DNA from: Planctomycetaceae bacterium
GTDB lineage: Bacteria; Planctomycetota; Phycisphaerae; Phycisphaerales; SM1A02
Length of the DNA: 5,285 nucleotides
Direction of reading: 5' to 3'
NCBI GenBank assembly: GCA_002737585.1
Contig: NSIA01000173.1
Span: 1 to 5,285 of the forward strand
The notes beneath the pieces were generated by a model. The model saw only the letters and a program-made list of their open reading frames with translations. It was not told the DNA's origin and did not search any database. The stretch's first letter is position 1. Each line of letters begins with the position of its first letter. Shown here piece after piece: positions 1 through 4,217 of this stretch. The translations under genes were made by a program, and so were the position numbers.

Positions 1-1
1 G

Positions 2-394
2 TCGATGGACGCAGTCGAAGAGCAGTTTCGAAGAATGGTTTTCAACGTGATTGCCCGCAACCAGGACGATCACGTGAAGAACATCGCCTTTCTCATGGAC
101 AAACGCGGGCAGTGGTCGCTCGCTCCGGCCTTCGATGTCATGTACGCATACAACCCGTCTGGCACATGGACTGCGAGCCATCAGATGAGTTTGGCGGGCA
201 AGCGAGAGGGCTTCACACTCGAAGATCTCAAGGCAGTGGCGGACACGGCGTCAATGAAGCGTGGTCGCGCGGAAGTCATTGCGCGCGAAGTCGCGAAGGC
301 GGTCTCCGGGTGGAGGGAGTTCGCCGCCATGGCTGGAGTTGCCTCCAAGCAAATCGACATGATCGCCGATGTCCACCGACTCGATCTCGTCTGA
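2..394 (+). CDS. HipA-family Ser/Thr kinase toxin, C-terminal part (5' end outside window)
   Basis: The product is the C-terminal end of a HipA-family toxin kinase. Characterised members phosphorylate a protein target such as glutamyl-tRNA synthetase and slow growth, and are usually held in check by a HipB-type HTH antitoxin. Visible evidence, numbering from the ATG at base 5: RNQDDHVKN at residues 18-26 matches the HipA catalytic loop (D-x-H-x-K-N), with probable catalytic Asp21 and metal-binding Asn26. LAPAFD at 39-44 supplies the second metal-binding Asp, the equivalent of the DFG Asp. The HQMSLAGKREGF stretch at 59-70 and the helical tail are also typical of the family. The family is about 400-450 residues long, so roughly the first 300, including the ATP-binding lobe, lie upstream. 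The frame is open to the window edge, so the ATG at 5 is probably internal. No HipB gene is visible; it would be expected upstream. Confidence 0.88.
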   Translation, partial: SMDAVEEQFRRMVFNVIARNQDDHVKNIAFLMDKRGQWSLAPAFDVMYAYNPSGTWTASHQMSLAGKREGFTLEDLKAVADTASMKRGRAEVIAREVAKAVSGWREFAAMAGVASKQIDMIADVHRLDLV

Positions 395-422
395 ATATCC
401 AACAGTATGTGTGACCCATGTG

Positions 423-456
423 CACGCTACGGAGTGGTTACCTAGGGTGTTTTTTT
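423..456 (+). terminator. possible intrinsic terminator after the hipA-like gene
   Basis: CACGCTA (423-429) can pair with TAGGGTG (443-449) with one mismatch, enclosing a 13-base loop, and a run of seven T follows at 450-456. The position, about 30 bases after the hipA-like stop, fits a rho-independent terminator. The stem is short and imperfect, so this is tentative. Confidence 0.35.
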
Positions 457-570
457 ATCTGCAGTTTCCCCCGTGATCAGTGCCTCGAAGGTCCCCAGCC
501 GGTGGTGCAGGCTGAGAAGCCTGGGGCCGTCTGGCTGTTGATCGGATCGAAAGTCATCTTGAAATGCTTG

Positions 571-584
571 AGGAGGATGTCATG
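571..584 (+). promoter_or_regulatory. consensus Shine-Dalgarno and ATG in the wrong frame for the gene that follows
   Basis: AGGAGG at 571-576 lies five bases before an ATG at 582-584, the best translation start on the plus strand here. Its frame runs only 32 codons, to TGA at 678-680. The longer reading frame that encodes a membrane protein (607-1164) is in the +1 frame relative to it and has no comparable ribosome-binding site. The short frame is therefore either a leader peptide or the original N-terminus of the membrane protein, separated from it by an indel between about 590 and 640. Confidence 0.6.
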
Positions 585-606
585 AAGAACGACCCAAACT
601 CGGTCA

Positions 607-1164
607 GTGCCGCCCGCGGCGCGTCAGGCGGAAGAGCGATTCGGAAACGCAGTGGATCACTTCCGGCAAGGACTAGCTGAACTCGAGCGTGAGCAGCGTG
701 CGCTCCGGCGTATTGCAGTGGCCGTGGTGCTTGTCACACTTCTTGTCGCCGCCGGTGGCGTGATCTTCAACGCGTGGATCATGGTTTCCATCAGGAGCCT
801 GATGAGCGATTGGTCGGCACGCGCGACACCCGTTGAGCCTGACTGGGGCACATTTCGATTCGAAGCGGTGCTCCTTGAGCTCCAAGCTCGAACGACGCAT
901 GGCGTGATGAAAACCAGCGCACGAATGTCGTTGCACGATTGGAACGCGCTCAACGCAACCTTGCGTGCGCGGCCATCCGTCTCTGGCTCCGGGCGTTTAC
1001 GTGGCTCACAGCCGTGGAGCGATTCGGAGTGGCCGGTCATCGAACTGACTGCGTTCCCTCCCGAAGTGGTCAACGGTTCCCTGGAACTCGTGGCGGGAAG
1101 TACGGTCACGTGCACCCCGATCCGCCAATTCGAAGCAACAACTCCATTTGCCGACGTTCGTTGA
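607..1164 (+). CDS. single-pass membrane protein of unknown function, possibly frameshifted at its start
   Basis: I do not recognise the family. As read from the GTG at 607 it has 185 residues. Residues 5-35 form a charged, probably helical segment (RQAEERF...LAELEREQRALRR). A hydrophobic membrane segment follows at about 36-57 (IAVAVVLVTLLVAAGGVIF), then a soluble domain of about 125 residues with no motif I can name. Positive charge just before the membrane segment suggests a cytoplasmic N-terminus and an exported C-terminus. The start is doubtful: GTG 607 and GTG 652 both lack a good ribosome-binding site, while a consensus site serves ATG 582 in another frame. An indel near 590-640 would join MKNDPNS to this protein. 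The antisense frame over the same bases is rich in Arg, Ser and Thr and lacks protein-like features. The gene converges with the beta-helix gene, 62 bases away, and I see no clear terminator between them. Confidence 0.6.
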   Translation: MPPAARQAEERFGNAVDHFRQGLAELEREQRALRRIAVAVVLVTLLVAAGGVIFNAWIMVSIRSLMSDWSARATPVEPDWGTFRFEAVLLELQARTTHGVMKTSARMSLHDWNALNATLRARPSVSGSGRLRGSQPWSDSEWPVIELTAFPPEVVNGSLELVAGSTVTCTPIRQFEATTPFADVR

Positions 1165-1226
1165 GCGAGCTTTGGGCGAAAGTCCTGTCGCAAGGAGTCG
1201 TGGTTGATTGCGTGCCGGTGCCGCCG

Positions 1227-2222
1227 TCACTGACAAGCACCCCACGCGCCGAGCATCGCTCCCAAGTCCGTCCCGCTCACCAACCCATCGCCATTGATGT
1301 CGGCTGGGCAGTCGGTACACGGTCCCCAGGCCCCGAGCAGACGGCCGAGATCGGAGCCACCCACGAGCCCGTTTCCGTCAAGGTCTGCTGGGCAGGCCGG
1401 GGCGGGGGGACAGTTGATGCAGTTGTCCGAGATGCATGCGCCGCCGAGGTCGGTGATGATGGCGCCAGCGCTCATGCCAATCTGCGGTCCATTCGGTGCA
1501 GTATTGCCGCAAATGCGCGTCGACTGGAGGTTCACTCGGCCTGGGTTGCTGCCTCCAGTCACAAAGATGGCGCCGCCGTAGTAGTTGCTTGCATTTGCGG
1601 TGAACGAGCAGCGGGTGAGGGTCAGCGTATTGTTGCCAACGTAGATGGCACCGCCACCGGCTTGTGGTGCTCCCTGTGTGTTCGAAGCCAGATTGTCGGT
1701 GAACTCGCAGTCGATGAGCAATGGATCTGAATCGTTGAGGTAGATCGCGCCTCCGGCGTAGCTCGCTCGATTGCTGCGGAAGGCGCAGTTGCGGAAGACC
1801 ACATTGGCGCCGTAGGTGGTAACCGCGCCGCCGTAATCCGCCCGCCCGTTGGTGATGACCAAGTTTTCAAACGAGGTGGTGGCGCCAAGGGCGACTAAAC
1901 CGAAAACCTGTTTCGTCCCGCCGGCGTTTAACACGGTCGTCGGATGCCCTGATGCGTCGACGGCGCCGCGGATCACCAGCGGCTTTCCCGCGATGCCACC
2001 CACTACAGAGATGGTGCTCCCGAGCATGTAGGTACCTGCCTGGATCTCAATGATGTCGCCCGCGGCTGCTGCGGCGATCGCGGCGACAGGATCAGTGAAG
2101 TTGCACGATCCATTGGGGCACACGGTGATAGTGCCTGCGTACGCCTGCCCGGCGACCGCGCTCAGTGTCATGACGCTCAGTGCAATCGTGTGGCTAGGAG
2201 ACATCTTGAAGAACTTTTTCAT
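1227..2222 (-). CDS. secreted PMP-like beta-helix protein with C-terminal dockerin-like calcium repeats
   Basis: This is a 331-residue exported protein. Residues 1-29 are a signal peptide: MKKFFK, a hydrophobic core, and an AYA cleavage site before Gly30. Residues about 115-245 form short beta-helix coils with the paired GGA(I/V) and FxxN signatures of polymorphic-membrane-protein repeats. GGAV/GGAI(Y/F) falls at 131, 157, 190 and 216. FRSN, FTDN and FTAN fall at 148, 174 and 207, and a diverged ICGN at 237. A cysteine-rich linker (263-277) precedes two 28-residue calcium-loop repeats starting at Asp280 and Asp308. Each has the pattern D-x-(D/N)-x-(N/D)-G...D-L and ends in LGAWG. This tail is common in planctomycete exported proteins and may mediate anchoring or protein interaction; that role is inferred. 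GGGAG (2229-2233 on the complementary strand) sits six bases before the ATG and supports the start. No catalytic motif is seen, so a structural or surface role is likelier than polysaccharide cleavage. Confidence 0.9.
   Translation of the reverse strand: MKKFFKMSPSHTIALSVMTLSAVAGQAYAGTITVCPNGSCNFTDPVAAIAAAAAGDIIEIQAGTYMLGSTISVVGGIAGKPLVIRGAVDASGHPTTVLNAGGTKQVFGLVALGATTSFENLVITNGRADYGGAVTTYGANVVFRNCAFRSNRASYAGGAIYLNDSDPLLIDCEFTDNLASNTQGAPQAGGGAIYVGNNTLTLTRCSFTANASNYYGGAIFVTGGSNPGRVNLQSTRICGNTAPNGPQIGMSAGAIITDLGGACISDNCINCPPAPACPADLDGNGLVGGSDLGRLLGAWGPCTDCPADINGDGLVSGTDLGAMLGAWGACQ
1239..1385 (-). repeat. two tandem dockerin-like calcium-binding repeats (protein level)
   Basis: The last 50 or so residues of the exported protein hold two copies of a 28-residue unit, PADLDGNGLVGGSDLGRLLG and PADINGDGLVSGTDLGAMLG, each followed by AWG and cysteine. 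The spacing of acidic and Asn residues (positions 1, 3, 5 and 12 of the loop) matches an EF-hand-like calcium site. The DNA copies are diverged, so this is an old protein repeat rather than a recent duplication. Confidence 0.85.
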
Positions 2223-2403
2223 TGCTGACTCCCGTTGAATGGTGTAAGGCGACTACCTAACAAAACAAGGGTACAACGGGATTCGCGTCCGCCTAGAGAA
2301 TAAGTGGCATTTATCGTCCAATACAGCGGCGGCCGCCTGTCGCGCGCGAGATTCGATCCTCCGTCATCCTCGCGGAGTACGGGACGGCTGATATTCCGCG
2401 TGA

Positions 2404-2421
2404 ACCGACTCGCGCGTCGGT
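2404..2421. repeat. imperfect 18-bp palindrome upstream of the regulator
   Basis: ACCGAC and GTCGGT form 6-bp arms around TCGCGC. Only the pair 2410/2415 breaks symmetry. It lies 38 bases (centre to centre) upstream of the perfect palindrome at 2442-2457. It may be a second operator or chance in GC-rich DNA. Confidence 0.4.
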
Positions 2422-2441
2422 GGTGACTTTCTGATTTGCCA

Positions 2442-2457
2442 TACTCCGCGCGGAGTA
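2442..2457. promoter_or_regulatory. perfect 16-bp palindrome, candidate operator of the adjacent regulator
   Basis: TACTCCGCGCGGAGTA is its own reverse complement over all 16 bases and ends 71 bases before the ATG of the wHTH-LuxR regulator. Its right half recurs as CGCGGAGTAC at 2371-2380. Dimeric HTH regulators commonly bind such sites and autoregulate. Binding by this regulator is inferred from position only. Confidence 0.5.
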
Positions 2458-2528
2458 CATCGGTCGGTGCGCTCACCCCGCGTGGATTTCGTGCATCGTC
2501 GCTCTGTCATCTCTGCGATCATCCAGCG

Positions 2529-3413
2529 ATGCCGAACACCACTCCACTGCAGCTCGATGACCAGGGAGTGCTTGGACTCCTCCGAGACTTCGAAGCCTTG
2601 AGGATCTGGGAAGTCCTGCGCTCCGCCCGAACCGCCGTGACGGTCGCGGAACTTGCTCACGCCACCGGGCTCGAGCAGCGCGTGTTACAGGGTCATGTGG
2701 ATCTGCTAGCGAAGCACGGACTCGTGGATACAGTCCGCGCACGGAAGCCGAGGAAGTCCGTCGGATACCGCGTGTCGACCGACCGCATCGTGATCACCTT
2801 TGACGACGGCTGCGCTGAGTCCATCGCGCGCGCGATGTCCTCGAGCGAATCCGTGCGCCGTGAGTTCGAACGCTGCGTCGAGCGTTATGCGGATCCCGCG
2901 TTCGATCCCGCGGTGGGAGTTCGCTTTCGACAGCACAGCATCCAGTACTTCACGAAGGAAGACTTCGCGGAGCTTCGTAGGCGCATGCTCGCAGTGATCG
3001 AGTTCCTCGCGGCACCAAGACCGCGTCCGCCGCAGCCGCGCGGCTCACACGCACTCTCAATCCCGCCCACTCCGTTCTGCAATCAGGCGATCAGCATCCG
3101 GCTCGATCCGATCGTGGGCGAGTTGCTTCCACTGCCCGCGGTCTGGATGACGCCACGCTCGAAGCTCAAACAGTCGACTGTCCACAAGGCCGACAAGACC
3201 GGCCTTCCCGGGCTCGCGCCCCGCGAGCGCGAGGTCGCGCTTGCCCTCGCGGATGGGCTGTCGCGCGCGCATGTCGCCGAGCGGATGCGGATCTCGGTGC
3301 ACACCGTTGCGACGCTCGCACGGCGCGTCTACCGAAAGCTCGGCGTCTCGAGCCAGGCCGCGCTCGCCGCACGGCTTGCGGGTCACTCGCGACGCAAACT
3401 TGGCGAGCGGTAG
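2529..3413 (+). CDS. transcriptional regulator with N-terminal winged helix and C-terminal LuxR-type HTH
   Basis: The 294-residue product is a probable cytoplasmic DNA-binding regulator. Residues 22-82 read as an ArsR/MarR-like winged helix: TVAELAHATGLEQRVLQGHV covers the helix-turn-helix, LAKHGLVDTVRARKP the wing, and GYRVS its end. Residues 83-160 are mixed, with a helical stretch and no named sensor domain. Residues 161-225 are a Pro/Arg-rich linker. Residues 228-283 are a clear LuxR/GerE HTH: LAPREREVALALADGLS, then HVAERMRISVHTVATLARRV and YRKLGVSSQAALAARL. There is no receiver phosphorylation domain or autoinducer-binding domain. The ATG at 2529 has no obvious Shine-Dalgarno. A TTG at 2436 would add 31 unconvincing residues and place the palindrome inside the gene, so ATG 2529 is preferred. 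Autoregulation through the 2442-2457 palindrome is possible. The target genes are unknown; the divergent beta-helix gene is the nearest candidate. Confidence 0.82.
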   Translation: MPNTTPLQLDDQGVLGLLRDFEALRIWEVLRSARTAVTVAELAHATGLEQRVLQGHVDLLAKHGLVDTVRARKPRKSVGYRVSTDRIVITFDDGCAESIARAMSSSESVRREFERCVERYADPAFDPAVGVRFRQHSIQYFTKEDFAELRRRMLAVIEFLAAPRPRPPQPRGSHALSIPPTPFCNQAISIRLDPIVGELLPLPAVWMTPRSKLKQSTVHKADKTGLPGLAPREREVALALADGLSRAHVAERMRISVHTVATLARRVYRKLGVSSQAALAARLAGHSRRKLGER

Positions 3414-3424
3414 CCGCGCTTGAT

Positions 3425-3669
3425 CTAACTCGGCGTGAGTGCCTGCAGGTACGCTTGGTACGCGCAGACGCGGTCGCGCTGCCTTCTCCGCTGGTCTCGC
3501 GGAGTACGCCGATCCGTTCCAGCACATCGGCGGCCTCCTCGACGCACGCCAAATAGAACTGCGTCCAACCCTCCCAGTCGCCGTCGGTGCGCACGGCGGA
3601 GAGCCGGTCGTAGTACCCGCGCTGGTGGCGCTTGAACGAGTGGCTCAGGTACAGGATCGGCGACCGCAT
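3425..3669 (-). pseudogene. Fic/DOC-family protein remnant: 5' truncated, internally deleted, frameshifted
   Basis: Intact Fic enzymes transfer AMP or other nucleotide groups to target proteins through an HPFxxGNGR motif. Here only pieces after that motif remain. From 3669 leftward the reading PILYLSHSFKRHQRGYYDRL, then AVRTDGDWEGW, matches the helices that follow the Fic core in this family. The sequence then passes within a few codons, near 3528-3545, to VLERIGVLRETSG, which resembles the far C-terminal winged helix of such proteins, so I infer loss of roughly 70-80 codons. After Gly at 3487-3489 the frame breaks. Skipping two bases restores RQRDRVCAYQAYLQALTPS and a stop at 3425-3427, a typical Fic-protein ending. 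Nothing resembling HPFxxGNGR lies upstream on this strand, where a pair of palindromes occurs instead. The remnant ends 11 bases from the regulator's stop codon, convergent with it. A functional product is very unlikely. Confidence 0.8.
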
Positions 3670-3673
3670 CACG

Positions 3674-3695
3674 CTAGGAAGCGATCGCTTCCTAG
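3674..3695. repeat. perfect 22-bp palindrome, first of a matched pair
   Basis: The core GGAAGCGATCGCTTCC (3677-3692) is flanked by CTA and TAG, giving 22 bases of perfect dyad symmetry. It lies five bases upstream of the first recognisable codon of the Fic remnant. With the palindrome at 3708-3723 it fits the pattern GGAA-R-CGATCG-Y-TTCC. It could be an operator or a hairpin-forming repetitive element. Confidence 0.75.
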
Positions 3696-3707
3696 TCAAT
3701 GGCGTAA

Positions 3708-3723
3708 GGAAACGATCGTTTCC
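3708..3723. repeat. perfect 16-bp palindrome, second of the matched pair
   Basis: GGAAACGATCGTTTCC is fully self-complementary. It differs from the core at 3677-3692 at only the two symmetry-related positions (G/C there, A/T here), so symmetry is kept. The centres are 31 bp apart, close to three helical turns, which would put two bound dimers on the same face of the DNA. Confidence 0.75.
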
Positions 3724-3812
3724 GCGAGCTTTCGGCTTCGCAAGCAATCGTGCCCAGGATTTCTTACACGCTTTCGTTCGAGTTCCGAACTGGCCCACGC
3801 CTGCAGTCAACG

Positions 3813-3844
3813 AAAAGGGCCGCCTCAAATTCGAGGCGGCCCTT
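3813..3844 (-). terminator. intrinsic terminator of tRNA-Asn
   Basis: Read on the minus strand, AAGGGCCGCCTC (complement of 3833-3844) pairs perfectly with GAGGCGGCCCTT (complement of 3815-3826) around a six-base loop, followed by further T residues (complement of 3813-3814), so four T in all end the stem and tail. It begins three bases after the tRNA 3' end, the expected position for a rho-independent terminator of a single-tRNA transcript. Confidence 0.88.
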
Positions 3845-3847
3845 AAA

Positions 3848-3920
3848 CTCCCCCGACTGGACTCGAACCAGTAACCTGGCGGTTAACAGCCGCCCGCTCT
3901 ACCAATTGAGCTACAGGGGA
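3848..3920 (-). tRNA. tRNA-Asn (anticodon GUU)
   Basis: A complete 73-base cloverleaf is present on the minus strand. The acceptor stem is TCCCCTG/CGGGGGA with one T-G pair, the D stem GCTC/GAGC, the anticodon stem GGCGG/CCGCC with loop CTGTTAA, the variable loop AGGTT, and the T stem ACTGG/CCAGT with loop TTCGAGT. The anticodon GTT is at the complement of 3885-3887. The discriminator base is G. CCA is not encoded (TTT follows), so it must be added by the nucleotidyltransferase. The gene has its own promoter and terminator and is therefore transcribed independently of serS. Confidence 0.97.
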
Positions 3921-3939
3921 ATGTCATTGGCGGACGGGG

Positions 3940-3967
3940 AGAATAGCGAATCCACCGTTGCAGTCAA
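3940..3967 (-). promoter_or_regulatory. sigma-70-type promoter of tRNA-Asn
   Basis: On the minus strand TTGACT (complement of 3962-3967) and TATTCT (complement of 3940-3945) are separated by 16 bases and stand 19 bases before the mature tRNA 5' end. This allows a leader of about a dozen bases for RNase P to remove. Both hexamers are close to consensus. A second TTGAC-like box lies just upstream. Confidence 0.65.
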
Positions 3968-4017
3968 CTGATCGGTCAATCGCGGCGCCGGCGTGAGCCG
4001 AAGGCTTGGATTCACGG

Positions 4018-4084
4018 GGATTTACGGCAGATTCATAAAAGGTGCACATGGCAGGACTTTCAGCGCATTTCAGCCCGTAAATCC
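4018..4084. repeat. 10-bp inverted repeat in the serS-tRNA spacer
   Basis: GGATTTACGG (4018-4027) and CCGTAAATCC (4075-4084) are exact inverse copies 47 bases apart. The arms could close a long hairpin or be footprints of a regulator. No target duplication or transposase motif accompanies them. Confidence 0.4.
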
Positions 4085-4217
4085 GGGAAATATCCCTGTA
4101 TTTGCGGCGCAGTTTTTCGCCATTTCCCAGATTCTCACGCGGAAGGCTCGCTCGGGGGGATTGCGTGTCAGGGGTATCGGAGCTGCTCGCGCCCACAACC
4201 CCCGCTCGTACTCGCCG

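Larger units (their letters stand above)
2223..2528. other. 306-bp divergent intergenic region, probable shared control region
   Basis: The region separates the leftward beta-helix gene from the rightward regulator, so promoters for both should lie here. I see no confident sigma-70 pair. A weak candidate for the leftward gene is TTGTTT-16-TACACC (complement of 2241-2268), but it would place the transcript start almost on the ribosome-binding site. Structure is concentrated on the regulator side: a perfect 16-bp palindrome at 2442-2457, an imperfect 18-bp palindrome at 2404-2421, and a repeated CGCGGAGTAC at 2371 and 2449. No gene or RNA is recognisable. Confidence 0.6.
3921..4217. other. 297-bp spacer between serS and tRNA-Asn
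   Basis: Apart from the tRNA promoter, I see no gene. A 10-bp inverted repeat (GGATTTACGG at 4018-4027, CCGTAAATCC at 4075-4084) encloses 47 bases. The base composition is more AT-rich around 4018-4135 than in the flanks. I found no convincing T-tailed terminator for serS. Open frames across the region overlap the tRNA or its promoter, or run antisense to serS, and have no recognisable product. Confidence 0.5.

Noticed and set aside
493..526. Nested inverted repeats (CCCCAG/CTGGGG and CAGCC/GGCTG) before the membrane-protein start, suggestive of an attenuator or riboswitch.
   Set aside because: The stems are short, there is no T-tract beside them, and no known riboswitch core is seen. Chance pairing in GC-rich DNA is likely.
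442..579. Minus-strand open stretch of about 45 codons (ending RLGTFEALITGETADKK then TP and a stop) in the spacer after hipA.
   Set aside because: It looks somewhat protein-like but has no start codon or ribosome-binding site, and I cannot assign it to a family. It overlaps the possible hipA terminator. It may be an old gene fragment.
657..1193. Antisense 178-codon frame opposite the membrane protein.
   Set aside because: Rich in Arg, Ser and Thr with no domain or start signal; a shadow of the plus-strand gene, which has a clean membrane segment.
939..1730. Plus-strand 263-codon frame running into the beta-helix gene.
   Set aside because: Mostly antisense to a gene with a signal peptide and clear repeats. 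Its translation has no recognisable domain.
2436..2528. TTG start that would lengthen the regulator by 31 residues.
   Set aside because: The added sequence is not domain-like, has no Shine-Dalgarno and would put the palindrome inside the coding region.
3681..3688. GCGATCGC, the HIP1 octamer of cyanobacteria.
   Set aside because: It is the centre of a larger palindrome, the only other copy (2074-2081) encodes Ala-Ile-Ala in a GC-rich gene, and the other genes do not look cyanobacterial.
3166..3828. Minus-strand 220-codon frame read as one gene.
   Set aside because: Only the middle (3487-3669) is Fic-like. The start crosses the palindromes and tRNA terminator, and the end is antisense to the regulator.
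3632..3874. Plus-strand 80-codon frame ending LPRLDSNQ.
   Set aside because: It reads through palindromes, the terminator and the antisense of tRNA-Asn, a well-known source of false ORFs.
3924..4196. Minus-strand 90-codon frame between serS and the tRNA.
   Set aside because: It covers the tRNA promoter, starts at a GTG without a ribosome-binding site and has no recognisable domain.
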